Below, piece after piece: positions 14,805 to 24,200 of a DNA stretch of 41,868 nucleotides. The notes beneath the pieces were generated by a model that was given only the letters and a program-made list of their open reading frames with translations, was not told where the DNA came from and did not search any database. This DNA is from Pseudomonadota bacterium (GTDB lineage: Bacteria > Pseudomonadota > Gammaproteobacteria > Xanthomonadales > Rhodanobacteraceae), in NCBI GenBank assembly GCA_021792975.1, contig JAJYTR010000016.1, positions 1 through 41,868 of the forward strand, written 5' to 3'. The position numbers were made by a program, and so were the translations under genes. Every line of letters begins with the position of its first letter. The stretch's first letter is position 1.

Positions 14805-15680
14805 TCAGGGCGGCGTGCGCTCACGCAGGCGGCCGCCGGGCAGGAACTGCCAGGTGCGGGTGATGAACAGCTGGTCCAGGCGGCCGTCCCCCTGCGGCAG
14901 CGGCGGGAACGGCGCGGCGATGCGCACGATGCGTTCGGCGGCACGGTCCAGCAGCGGAATGCCGGAGGGTTTCACGACGTCCACGCCGCACAGTCCGCCG
15001 TCGCGCGCGATGCAGACGGTGAGAATCAGGTTGCCGTGCAGCCGCCGCTGGCGCGCCGCCCGCGGATAGTTGAGGTTGCCGATGCGCTCGATGCGCGCCA
15101 CCCAGGCCAGCATATACGCCGCGTAGGCGTATTGGCGCGTGTTGGCCGAGATGAACTTGCGGTGCGGCCGGCGGGCGTAGGCCTCGCGTTCGGCGCGGAT
15201 CTCCGCGCTCAACTGCGCCATTTCCTGCTGCTGTGCGGCCGGCAGCGCCGCTTGCGGCAGTGGCAGCGGCGGTGCCGCATCGCTGCGTGGCTGCGTGTCG
15301 ACGCTGTAGCGGCTGGCGCCGCGGGTGGTCACCAGCTGCGGGCCGCGCGCCGGCATGGGCGCCGGTGCGGCCGGGACCAGCGGCCGCGGAGCCTGGCCGC
15401 GGCTGTCCGGCAGCGGCGTGGAGAACGGCGCACCGGGCCTGCGCGGCCGCGCGCGGGTGCCGCCGCCGGCATTGTCGGCCTGGGCCAGGAAATCCGGCCG
15501 TGCGGGGGTCTGCGCGTTGGCGGTGTGCAGCAGGGTGATGTCCAGCGCCGGCAGGCTGGGCCGCGGCGGTTGCAGCGTGAAGCCCAGCCCCAGCACCAGC
15601 ACGGCATGCACGATCAGCGAGAACAGCAGGGTCACGCCGATCCGCTCGCGGCCCAGGTCGGGGGCGGGCGCGGCGTTCAC
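14805..15680 (-). CDS. tonB: TonB-like energy transducer
   Basis: A 291-residue protein. A single transmembrane helix (about residues 13-33, GVTLLFSLIVHAVLVLGLG) anchors it in the inner membrane. A Pro/Ala-rich periplasmic stretch (35-150) follows, then a charged helix (RAEREAYARRPHRKFISAN) and a TonB C-terminal domain (about 195-285) with IGNLNYPRAARQRRLHGNL and the late LLDRAAERIVRIAAPF. It should transmit proton-motive energy to an outer-membrane partner. No exbB/exbD or receptor gene is near. The P. aeruginosa gene at this position, tonB3, is needed for normal twitching and pilus assembly, and the conserved position suggests the same here. The GTG start at 15680 overlaps the gshB stop (GTGA); a longer frame into gshB lacks sense. 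Confidence 0.9.
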   Translation of the reverse strand: MNAAPAPDLGRERIGVTLLFSLIVHAVLVLGLGFTLQPPRPSLPALDITLLHTANAQTPARPDFLAQADNAGGGTRARPRRPGAPFSTPLPDSRGQAPRPLVPAAPAPMPARGPQLVTTRGASRYSVDTQPRSDAAPPLPLPQAALPAAQQQEMAQLSAEIRAEREAYARRPHRKFISANTRQYAYAAYMLAWVARIERIGNLNYPRAARQRRLHGNLILTVCIARDGGLCGVDVVKPSGIPLLDRAAERIVRIAAPFPPLPQGDGRLDQLFITRTWQFLPGGRLRERTPP

Positions 15681-16636
15681 GCGATGCGCTGCTCGATGGC
15701 GTCGAACAGCAGGCCGGCGATGTTCAGCCCGTACTGCCCGTCCAGCTCGCGGACGCAGGTGGGCGAGGTGATGTTGATCTCGGTCAGCCATTCGCCGATC
15801 ACGTCCAGTCCCGCGAACAGCAGGCCGCGCCGTCGCAGGTCGGGGGCCACCTGCGCCACGATCCAGCGGTCCCGCGGCGTGAGCGGCACGCCGACGCCGT
15901 GCCCGCCGGCGGCCAGGTTGCCGCGGAACTCGTCGCCCTGCGGAATGCGCGCCAGCGCGAAGGGAACCGGCTCGCCGTCCACCACAAGGATGCGCTTGTC
16001 GCCCTCGCGGATGGCCGGGATGAATTGCTGCGCGATGGCGAAACGCTGGTCGTTGCCGACCAGCGTTTCCAGGATCACGTTGAGATTGGGGTCATGCGCG
16101 CTGCTGCGGAAGATGCCCCGACCGCCCATGCCGTCCAGCGGCTTGAGCACGATCTCGCCGTGCTCGGCGGCGAACGCACGCAGTTCACTCCGGCTGCGCG
16201 CCACCAGGGTCGGCGCGCAGCACTGCGGAAAGCGCAGCGCATAGAGCTTCTCGTTGCAGTCGCGCAGGGCCTGCGGCGGGTTCGCCACCAGCACGCCGGC
16301 CTCGGCGGCGCGTTCCAGGACCTGCGTGTCGTAGAGGAATTCGGCGTCCAGCGGCGGGTCCTTGCGGGCCAGGATCAGGCGCTGGCGCGTCAGAGGTTGC
16401 CACTGCGCGTCACCCAGCCGGTACCAGTCGTGCGCATCGTCGCGCACGCCGAGCGGCCGCAGCCGGCCCCAGGCCTCGCCCTGGCGCAGCGCCAGATCGC
16501 CCTGTTCGGCGTAGTGCAGCGCCCAGCCGCGCCGCTGTGCCTCCAGCAGCATGGCCAGGGTGGTGTCCTTGTAGGGCCGGATGCCGGCGATGGGATCCAT
16601 CAGCACGGCCAGACTGCGGCTGGGGCTTGTGGTCAT
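15677..16636 (-). CDS. gshB: Glutathione synthetase
   Basis: A 319-residue ATP-grasp ligase that adds glycine to gamma-glutamylcysteine, the second step of glutathione synthesis. It has the prokaryotic GshB N-terminal domain (LAVLMDPIAGIRPYKDTTLAML), the RKDPPLDAEFLYDT stretch, the glycine-rich ATP loop LKPLDGMGGRGIFR, and GLDVIGEWLTEINITSPT with the metal ligands near the end. The length matches the E. coli enzyme (316). It is the first gene of the five-gene operon with tonB, yqgE, ruvX and pyrB and diverges from pilG; the 235-bp gap holds a CRP-type palindrome 20 bp from its start. Confidence 0.97.
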   Translation of the reverse strand: MTTSPSRSLAVLMDPIAGIRPYKDTTLAMLLEAQRRGWALHYAEQGDLALRQGEAWGRLRPLGVRDDAHDWYRLGDAQWQPLTRQRLILARKDPPLDAEFLYDTQVLERAAEAGVLVANPPQALRDCNEKLYALRFPQCCAPTLVARSRSELRAFAAEHGEIVLKPLDGMGGRGIFRSSAHDPNLNVILETLVGNDQRFAIAQQFIPAIREGDKRILVVDGEPVPFALARIPQGDEFRGNLAAGGHGVGVPLTPRDRWIVAQVAPDLRRRGLLFAGLDVIGEWLTEINITSPTCVRELDGQYGLNIAGLLFDAIEQRIA

Positions 16637-16655
16637 GCGCGCTCCCGGGATGTGG

Positions 16656-16671
16656 CGTGACCCGCGTCACG
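16656..16671. promoter_or_regulatory. CRP/Vfr/Clp-type palindrome between gshB and pilG
   Basis: CGTGACCCGCGTCACG has the half-sites CGTGA and TCACG around a 6-bp centre, the spacing of the CRP-family consensus TGTGA-N6-TCACA. The palindrome extends to GCGTGAC/GTCACGC (16655-16672). It lies 20 bp before gshB and about 200 bp before pilG. In Pseudomonas the Chp system acts on cAMP and the CRP homologue Vfr, so a site here could form a feedback link; this is inference. Confidence 0.4.
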
Positions 16672-16723
16672 CAGCGTGGGCGGAACGAAACCATGATCGC
16701 CGACAACGACTTGCGCGCTCAAC

Positions 16724-16752
16724 TTGACACTTCTCATAAACGCGCGCTAAAC
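16724..16752 (+). promoter_or_regulatory. Candidate promoter for the pilG operon
   Basis: A perfect -35 hexamer TTGACA (16724-16729) is followed 16-18 bp later by CTAAAC/GCTAAA, a weak -10. The segment is AT-rich compared with its surroundings. The pilG start is about 120 bp downstream, leaving a long leader in which I see no other element. Confidence 0.4.
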
Positions 16753-16871
16753 AGTCCGACAAGCGCGGAACAGGGTTCCGTCCACGTGCATCGCGCAGCG
16801 TGTCCTGTCCACGGCATGCGCCTTGCATGCTCATTGGTGCCGCAGCGGCCCTGACGCGGCGGGGGTGACAA

Positions 16872-17270
16872 GTGCTCGCAGACAGCAAGACCGGCAGCCC
16901 GACGCTGCGCGTGATGGTCATCGACGATTCCAAGACCATCCGCCGCACCGCCGAGACGCTGCTGAAAAAAGAAGGCTACGAGGTGGTGACGGCGGTGGAC
17001 GGATTCGAGGCCCTGGCCAAGATTTCCGACCTGCAGCCGCACATCATCTTCGTGGACATCATGATGCCGCGGCTGGACGGCTACCAGACTTGTGCACTGA
17101 TCAAGAACAACCAGAACTTCCGCCACGTGCCGGTGATCATGCTGTCCTCCAAGGACGGCCTGTTCGACAAGGCGCGCGGCCGTATCTGCGGTTCCGACCA
17201 GTACCTCACCAAGCCGTTCACGCGCGACGAGCTGCTGGCAGCCATCCGCGCCCACGTGGACACCCACTGA
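16872..17270 (+). CDS. pilG: PilG, response regulator of the Chp system
   Basis: A 132-residue single receiver domain (CheY-like) without an output domain. MVIDDSKTIRRTAETLL gives the acidic pair, VDIMMPRLDGYQT holds the phosphorylation site D62, and YLTKPFTRDELL the conserved lysine. In Pseudomonas, PilG promotes pilus extension and cAMP production after phosphorylation by ChpA. The start is a GTG at 16872, after the purine-rich GGCGGGGGTGACAA; it gives the usual short leader before the first strand. pilH follows after 10 bp. Confidence 0.95.
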   Translation: MLADSKTGSPTLRVMVIDDSKTIRRTAETLLKKEGYEVVTAVDGFEALAKISDLQPHIIFVDIMMPRLDGYQTCALIKNNQNFRHVPVIMLSSKDGLFDKARGRICGSDQYLTKPFTRDELLAAIRAHVDTH

Positions 17271-17280
17271 GGGCCCGGTC

Positions 17281-17652
17281 ATGGCGCACATCCTCATCGT
17301 CGACGACTCGCCAACCGACGTGCGCGTGTTCACCACGCTGCTCGAAAAGGCCGGCCACCGCGTCTCCAGCGCCGCCACCGCCGAGCAGGGCATCGAGATG
17401 GCGCGCAGCATGCGTCCCGACCTGGTGATCATGGACGTGATCATGCCGGGCATGAACGGATTCCAGGCCACGCGCACGCTCAGCCGCGATCCGGGCACGC
17501 AGAACGTGCCGGTGCTGATCATCACCACCAAGAGCATGGAAACCGACCGCGTCTGGGGACTGCGCCAGGGTGCCAAGGATTTCATGACCAAGCCGGTGGG
17601 CGAGAAGGAACTGCTGGCGCGCATCAACAAGCTGCTGGGATCTTCCGCGTGA
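17281..17652 (+). CDS. pilH: PilH, response regulator of the Chp system
   Basis: A 123-residue CheY-like receiver. ILIVDDSPTDVRVFTTLLEK supplies the acidic pocket, VIMDVIMPGMNGFQ the phospho-acceptor D52, and KDFMTKPVGEKELL the lysine. In Pseudomonas, PilH opposes PilG: it favours retraction and acts as a phosphate sink. It lies 10 bp after pilG and 10 bp before pilI. Confidence 0.95.
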   Translation: MAHILIVDDSPTDVRVFTTLLEKAGHRVSSAATAEQGIEMARSMRPDLVIMDVIMPGMNGFQATRTLSRDPGTQNVPVLIITTKSMETDRVWGLRQGAKDFMTKPVGEKELLARINKLLGSSA

Positions 17653-17662
17653 GGGGCGCGCG

Positions 17663-18202
17663 ATGAATGTCGAGATGCCCTTCGCCATCCTGGCCGAATA
17701 CGAGCGTCTCAGCCTGGCGCACTCGGCCGGCCCGCCCGAACAGATCGAGGCGCCGGGTCTCTGGCGCGGCATCGCCTTCCGGGTGGGCGCGCGCCGCCTG
17801 GCCAGCAGCATCGCCGAGGTCAACGAGATCACCCTGCCGCAGGCGCTGACGCCGGTGCCGGGTACCCGGCCCTGGCTGCTGGGCGTGGCCAACGTGCGCG
17901 GCAACCTGGTGCCGGTGATCGATCTCGGTCATTTCCTCTTCGGCAGTGCCACCGCGCCGGGTGATCGCGTGCGCGTACTGCTGGTGCGGCAGGGCGCCGG
18001 CGGCAGCGTCGGGCTGCTGGTCGACGAGGTGTACGGCCAGCGCAGCCTGACGATGGAGATGCAGGCAGACGCCGAGGGCGAGGATGATCCGGCGCTGCAG
18101 CGCTTCGTCGAACGCAACGTACGCGTGGACGGCCAGCGCCTGGGGCTGTTCAGCATGCCGCGCCTGACGCGCGCGGCCGATTTCCAGCAAGCCGCCGCAT
18201 GA
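17663..18202 (+). CDS. pilI: PilI, CheW-like coupling protein
   Basis: A 179-residue protein whose residues from about 30 on form a CheW domain: WRGIAFRVGARRLASSIAEV, PGTRPWLLGVANVRGNLVPV and LLVDEVYGQRSL are its typical strands. It couples the PilJ receptor to the ChpA kinase in the membrane array. The N-terminal 30 residues (MNVEMPFAILAEYERLSLAH) match the leader typical of PilI. It lies in tight array with pilH and pilJ. Confidence 0.92.
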   Translation: MNVEMPFAILAEYERLSLAHSAGPPEQIEAPGLWRGIAFRVGARRLASSIAEVNEITLPQALTPVPGTRPWLLGVANVRGNLVPVIDLGHFLFGSATAPGDRVRVLLVRQGAGGSVGLLVDEVYGQRSLTMEMQADAEGEDDPALQRFVERNVRVDGQRLGLFSMPRLTRAADFQQAAA

Positions 18203-18236
18203 GCGGCGCGGTCCAGAATCCGGGGTGAGGTGGAGC

Positions 18237-20267
18237 ATGAGTGCAACCAGCAACGTCATCGGCAAGGAGCGCAGCAACACGGTCCTGATCGTGCTGCTGC
18301 TGGCATCCATCGCGCTGGCGGCGGTCGATTTCGGACTGTTGACCTACAACAGCCGCAACGAGCGCGAAGCGTCCAATCTGACTACGCAGATCCAGGTGCT
18401 CTCGCAGTCCGCGGCCAAGTTCGCGCTGGAGGCGGCATCGGGCAACCTGGACTCGTTCAAGGAGCTCGACGCCACCCGTGCCACCCTGGACACGCTGAAC
18501 CGCAGATTGAAAAGCGGCAACCCGCAGAGCGGCATGCCCGGCTACGGCAACGCCGGTGCCGGTGTGGGCGCCGCGGTCACCGCGCTGGACAAGGCGTGGG
18601 CGCAACTGGACGGCGATCTCACCAAAGTGCTGCACAACAAGGAACTGGTGCTCGATTCCAAGCAGCAGACCGACGCGTTCACCCGCGAGGTGCCGGTGCT
18701 GGATTCGCGCATGGACCAGGTCGCCAACATCGTCAAGCAGGGCGGCGGCAGCGCCGGCCAGACCTACACCGTGGTCAGCCAGATGCTGCTGGGCGACCGC
18801 ATGATCCGGCGCGCCCTGGAGGTGCAGGCCGGCGGTGAGGACGCGCAGACCGCCGCGGACGGACTGGCGCGCGATGCGCAGCTCTACGGCGCCGTGCTCA
18901 GCGGCCTGCAGCAGGGCAACAGCGAGGTCGGCGTCAACCGCCTGCCGCAGCCCGCCGCACAGGGCATCCTGCAGGCCGTGGCCAAGGGCTGGCAGGGCGT
19001 GTCCGATCCGCTCAACAAGCTGCTGGCGGCGGCACCGACGCTGGTCGAGGTCAAGCAGGCGGCCAATCAGGCCTCGGTGGATTCGCAATCGGTGCTGCTG
19101 GCCGCCAACGAGACCGCCAAGCGCCTCGACCAGCTGCCGCTGCGGCGTCTGTTCCCCAACGTCTGGCTGGGTGCCCTGGGGGCCGGCGGCGCACTGCTGT
19201 TCGCCATCCTGCTGGTGTTCGCGCAGTCGCGTGCGCAGCGGCAGCGTCTGGCGGTTTCCAGCGAGCTGAACCAGCGCAACCAGGAGGCCATCCTGCGGCT
19301 GCTGGACGAAATGGGCTCGCTGGCCGAAGGCGACCTGACCGTGCGCGCCACGGTGACCGAGGACATCACCGGCGCGATCGCCGACTCGGTGAACTTCGCG
19401 GTCGAGGCCCTGCGCAGCCTGGTGTCGACCATCAACGAGACCGCGGTGCAAGTGTCCGCCGCCGCGCAGGAGACGCAGGCCACCGCCACCCATCTGGCCG
19501 AGGCGGCCGAGCAGCAGGCGCAGCAGATCACCTCCGCTTCGGCGGCCATCAACGAGATGGCGGTGTCGATCGACGAGGTGTCGAAGAACTCGTCGGAGTC
19601 GGCCGAAGTGGCGCAGCGCTCGGTGCAGATCGCCGGCAAGGGCGCGGCGGTGGTGCGCCAGACCATCGCCGGCATGGACGCCATCCGCGACCAGATCCAG
19701 GAAACTTCCAAGCGCATCAAGCGACTGGGCGAGTCCTCGCAGGAGATCGGCTCGATCGTCGAACTGATCAACGACATCGCCGAGCAGACCAACATCCTGG
19801 CGCTGAACGCCGCCATCCAGGCCGCCTCCGCCGGCGAGGCCGGCCGCGGGTTCGCGGTGGTGGCCGACGAGGTGCAGCGACTGGCCGAGCGCTCCGCCGC
19901 CGCCACCAAGCGCATCGAGGCGCTGGTGCAGGCGATCCAGTCCGACACCAACGAGGCGGTCAGCTCGATGGAGCAGACCACCGCCGAGGTGGTCACCGGC
20001 GCCCGCCGCGCCGAGGACGCCGGCGCCGCGCTGGGCGAGATCGAGAAGGTTTCCAACGACCTTGCCGACCTCATCCAGAACATCTCCGAGGCGGCGCGCC
20101 AGCAGTCGGCGGCGGCCACCAACATCTCCTCGACGATGAACGTCATCCAGGAGATCACCTCGCAGACTTCGATGGGTGCCAGCCAGACCGCCGAGTCGAT
20201 CGGCAACCTTGCGCAGATGGCGCAGGATCTGCGCCGTTCGGTCGCCGACTTCAAGCTGCCGCGCTGA
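18237..20267 (+). CDS. pilJ: PilJ, methyl-accepting chemoreceptor for twitching
   Basis: A 676-residue receptor, close to the 682 of P. aeruginosa PilJ. A transmembrane helix at about 16-36 and a second at about 308-328 enclose a periplasmic PilJ-type sensor region of about 270 residues. A HAMP-like linker and the cytoplasmic signalling hairpin follow, with its tip EQTNILALNAAIQAASAGEA and FAVVADEVQRLAERSA near residues 516-555. The sensor is thought to detect pilin or surface contact. The ATG at 18237 is preceded by AGGTGGAG; a GTG at 18225 is also in frame but has a poorer site. The receptor lacks an obvious C-terminal NWETF-like tether. Confidence 0.95.
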   Translation: MSATSNVIGKERSNTVLIVLLLASIALAAVDFGLLTYNSRNEREASNLTTQIQVLSQSAAKFALEAASGNLDSFKELDATRATLDTLNRRLKSGNPQSGMPGYGNAGAGVGAAVTALDKAWAQLDGDLTKVLHNKELVLDSKQQTDAFTREVPVLDSRMDQVANIVKQGGGSAGQTYTVVSQMLLGDRMIRRALEVQAGGEDAQTAADGLARDAQLYGAVLSGLQQGNSEVGVNRLPQPAAQGILQAVAKGWQGVSDPLNKLLAAAPTLVEVKQAANQASVDSQSVLLAANETAKRLDQLPLRRLFPNVWLGALGAGGALLFAILLVFAQSRAQRQRLAVSSELNQRNQEAILRLLDEMGSLAEGDLTVRATVTEDITGAIADSVNFAVEALRSLVSTINETAVQVSAAAQETQATATHLAEAAEQQAQQITSASAAINEMAVSIDEVSKNSSESAEVAQRSVQIAGKGAAVVRQTIAGMDAIRDQIQETSKRIKRLGESSQEIGSIVELINDIAEQTNILALNAAIQAASAGEAGRGFAVVADEVQRLAERSAAATKRIEALVQAIQSDTNEAVSSMEQTTAEVVTGARRAEDAGAALGEIEKVSNDLADLIQNISEAARQQSAAATNISSTMNVIQEITSQTSMGASQTAESIGNLAQMAQDLRRSVADFKLPR

Positions 20268-20280
20268 ATCCGGATCCCTC

Positions 20281-21147
20281 ATGGCCACCGCCCTCACGCC
20301 CGACGCCGCCACCCTTGCCCTTGCCGGCATGGACGACGCCGTGTTCGCGTCCTGGGTGGATCTGCTGGAGGCCCGCACCGGCGTGGTGGTGGCGCCACAA
20401 CGCAAGCCCTTCCTGGTCAGCGCCGTCCGCGCGCGCATGCGCGAGGTGGGCTACGCAAGCTTCGAGCAGTATTTCCAGCACATCCGCGCCCCCGGCGCGG
20501 GCGCGGTCGAATGGGCCACGCTGGTCGACCGCCTGACCGTGCACGAGACCCGCTTCTTCCGCCATCAGGCTTCGTTCGACCTGATTGCCCGCCGCTGGCT
20601 GCCGGAGCATCTGGCCGCGGGTGGCGGCAACCTGCACGCCTGGAGCGTGGGCTGTGCCAGCGGCGAGGAGGCGTGGTCGCTGGCCATGGTCCTGCACCAT
20701 GGCCTGGCGCAGGCCGGCGGCAAGGCGCATTTCGGCGTCACCGCCAGCGACGTCAGCGCTGCCGCGGTGGCTGCGGCACGTACCGCGGTCTACCGCAGCG
20801 AGCGCATCGAGGAGATTCCGCCGCTGTACCGGGGTACCTACGTGGAAATGCGCGGCGAGAACGCGTTCTCGCCGGTGACCGGCCTGCGCAAGCGCGTGGC
20901 GTTCGCACGGGTCAATCTGCTGGAAGCGGCCGCGGCGCCCCTGCAGCGCCTGAATCTGGTCTTCTGCCAGAACGTGCTGATCTACTTTTCGCGCGAACGC
21001 CGGCGCGAACTGCTGGACGGTCTGGCCGGATTGCTCGAACCCGACGGCCTGCTGCTGATCGGCCCCGGCGAGGTCACCGCCTGGAACCATCCCGCGCTGG
21101 CGCGGGTGGCCTGGCAGGGCACGCTGGCCTACCAGCGGCGGCGCTGA
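20281..21147 (+). CDS. pilK: PilK, CheR-type methyltransferase
   Basis: A 288-residue SAM-dependent methyltransferase expected to methylate glutamates of PilJ. The all-helical CheR N-terminal domain (about 15-90) is followed by RLTVHETRFFRHQASFDLI, the SAM site WSVGCASGEEAWSLAMVL, and LNLVFCQNVLIYFSRERRRE, all family signatures. It sits 13 bp after pilJ and 53 bp before chpA, and pairs with the ChpB methylesterase at the end of the operon. Confidence 0.93.
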   Translation: MATALTPDAATLALAGMDDAVFASWVDLLEARTGVVVAPQRKPFLVSAVRARMREVGYASFEQYFQHIRAPGAGAVEWATLVDRLTVHETRFFRHQASFDLIARRWLPEHLAAGGGNLHAWSVGCASGEEAWSLAMVLHHGLAQAGGKAHFGVTASDVSAAAVAAARTAVYRSERIEEIPPLYRGTYVEMRGENAFSPVTGLRKRVAFARVNLLEAAAAPLQRLNLVFCQNVLIYFSRERRRELLDGLAGLLEPDGLLLIGPGEVTAWNHPALARVAWQGTLAYQRRR

Positions 21148-21200
21148 ACCGGCGGCACGCCCATGTGCACCCGTGCCGGCCACTGATCCAGGACCACACC

Positions 21201-24200
21201 ATGCGACTCGACGAAGATCTCGACTTCACCACGCTGGGCTGGGTCAAGAGCGAGCTGGATGAGACCCTGCGCCAGGCGCGCATCGCCCTGGAGGCCTACG
21301 CGCAGGATCCGGCCGATACCAGCCAGATGCGCTTCTGCGCCACCTATCTGCACCAGGTGCAGGGCACGCTGCGCATGGTCGAGCTGTACGGCGCGGCCAT
21401 GGTCGCCGAAGAGATGGAAGCGCTGGCGCGTGCGCTGCTCGATAGCGCGGTGGCCGACCGCGACGCCGCGCTCGCCGTGCTGATGCGCGGCATGATGCAG
21501 CTGCCGGACTATCTGGAGCGCCTGCAGGGGGGGCATCGCGATGTGCCGCTGGTGCTGCTGCCGCTGCTCAACGAACTGCGCGGCTGCCGCGGCCAGATGC
21601 AGATCGGCGAAACGGCGTTGTTCATGCCCGACCTCGGCGCCGAACTGCCCGCATTCGTGCCGGGCCTGGCCGCGGCGCCGGCGCCCGCCGCGCAGCAGCG
21701 CGCGGTGGGCGCGCTGCGGACCCAGCTGCAGCTGCCGCTGCTGGCGTGGATCCGCAACCAGGGCGATACCCGCCAGCATCTGGCCGTCATGCACCGCACG
21801 CTCGATGCCATCGGCGCGCAGTGCTACACCTTGCCCGGCCGGCGTCTGTGGTGGATCGCCGGCAGCGTAGTCGAGGGTCTCGAACGCGGCCTGCTCGAGG
21901 AGCACAGCGTCGAGGTCAGGAAACTGATCGGCAAGGTCGACCGCAGCGTGCGCGCGCTGGTCGAGCAGGGCGAGGCCGCACTGGCGCGCGGTGAATCCGA
22001 GGAGCTGGCGCGCAGCCTGCTGTACTACGTGGCGCGCGCGCGCCCCGGCAGCGAGCGTCTGGCCGCCGTCTACAGCACCTACCGGCTGGACCGCCTGCTG
22101 CCCTCGCAGAGCGAGATCGAGCACGCCACCAGTGCCATCTCCGGCCACAACCGGATGCTGCTGGACACGGTGGCGCGGGCCATCCGCGAGGATCTGCTGC
22201 GCGTCAAGGATGCGCTGGACCTCTACCTGCGCAAGACCGAGCACGATCCGCAGCAGCTCCACGCCGAGGCCGACACGCTGAGCCGCGTCGCGGATACGCT
22301 GGGCATGCTGGGCCTGAACGTTCCGCGCCGCGTGGTGCACGAGCAGCGTGAGACCATCGCGCAGATCGCCGCGGGCGCGCGCATGGTGGATGAGGCCACG
22401 CTGCTGGATGTGGCCGGCGCGCTGCTGTATGTCGAATCCTCGCTGGATGACCACATCGACCGCCTGGGCGCCGAGAGCGGCGATGCCGGCCTCAGCCTGC
22501 CCAAGGCCGAGGCGCGCCGTCTGCTCGATGCGGTGCTGAAAGAAGCCTCCGCCAATCTGGCCAGAGTGAAGGACGACCTGGTGGCTTTCATCGAGTCGCC
22601 GTGGATCCACGCGCGCGTCGAGGCGGTGCCGACGCTGATGGACGAACTGGGCGGCGCGCTGCGCATGCTCGATCTGCCGCGGCTGCCGGCGTTGACCGAG
22701 GCCATCGGGCGCTTCGTGCACAACGAACTGCTGGCGGACCGGCGTGTGCCCACCGCCGAGCAGATGGACCTGCTGGCCGACGCCCTGGCCTCGGTGGAAT
22801 ATTTCCTCGAGGCGGTGCGCGAGCAGCGACCGCAGCGCGAGCGCATTCTCGACGTCACCCAGCGCAGCCTGGCGGCATTGGGCTACTGGCCGGCGCCCGC
22901 CGCGCGGCCGCTGCCGAAAACCGCCGCGACCTCCGTGCCCGCGGAAGAGCCGGCGCCTGCGCCCGCCGCGGCAGGCGGGGAGGCCACCGCCGCCGCTGCG
23001 GCATTGCCGGTGCCGGCCGCGGACGATACGCAAGTCGTGGGGGCCGCCGCCGTGGGCGGCCCCGGGCCGCAGCAGGCCGCCGAGCCGATGCCCGATGCCA
23101 CGGTGACCGCCGGCGAAGGCCCGGGCGAGTGGATCAAGATCAGCGAGGAGATCGAGGAAACGACAGCAGGAGGCGAGGTGCCGCTGCTGGGATTCCGTAC
23201 CGACGGCGAGGCCGCCGATGCAGAGATCCGCGAGGTGTTCATCGAGGAAGTCGGCGAGGAGATCCAGATCCTGCGCAGCGGGTTCGACACCTGGCTGGCG
23301 AATCCCGAGGATCTGGAAACGCTGCGCGGTCTGCGCCGGGCATTCCATACGCTCAAGGGTTCCGGCCGCCTGGTCGGGGCGATGGAGCTGGGCGAGTTCG
23401 CCTGGAAAGTGGAGAACCTGCTCAACCGTGTGCTCGATCGCAGCGTCGCGCCCACACCGCTGGTGCAATCGCTGGTGCAGCACGCCATCGCCGCGTTGCC
23501 CGCCGTGCAGGCGTCGCTGCAGGGCGAGACGGTGTATGCGCCGCTGCCCGCCATCATGCAGGTCGCCGACCGGCTGTCCGTGGGCGAAGCCGCGACGGTG
23601 GAGGATCAGACCGCCGCCGGTCCGGCGGTACGCAGGCGCACCGTCACGCGGCGGGTGTGGAAACCGCTGCCAGCAGCCGAAACCGAAGCCGTGCCGGTCG
23701 CGGATGCCTCCGGTCTTGCCGGTCCGCCGCTGCCGCCGCTCGATGCCGTGCTGCTGGAGATCCTGCGCAGCGAAACCGCGCAACACGTCGAGGCCATCCG
23801 CGGATGGCTGGCCGCACCGGGTGATGGCGACGTCGGCGAGCCGCTGCTGCGCAGCGTGCATACGCTCAACGGCGCCATTGCCATGGTGGACATTCCCGTG
23901 ATCGGACAGGTGCTGGCGCCGCTGGAGACCTGCCTGAAGCGCCTGCGCGGGTGCGGCCAGGCGCTGGATGCCGAGGGCCGCGCCGTGCTCGCGGAAACGG
24001 CCGCACTGATCGAACACGTGATGGACCAGTACGATCGGCCACAGCCGCAGGTACCCGACTCCGCTGCGCTGGCGGCCCGTATCCGCGCCCTGCGCGATGC
24101 GCTGCCCGAGCCCGAGCAGGCCGGCACGCTGTACGGCGTGTCCATGCAGGGAGAGGAAACTGCCGAAACCCAGCGTCTCGAAGCCGAGCGTTTCGAAGCC

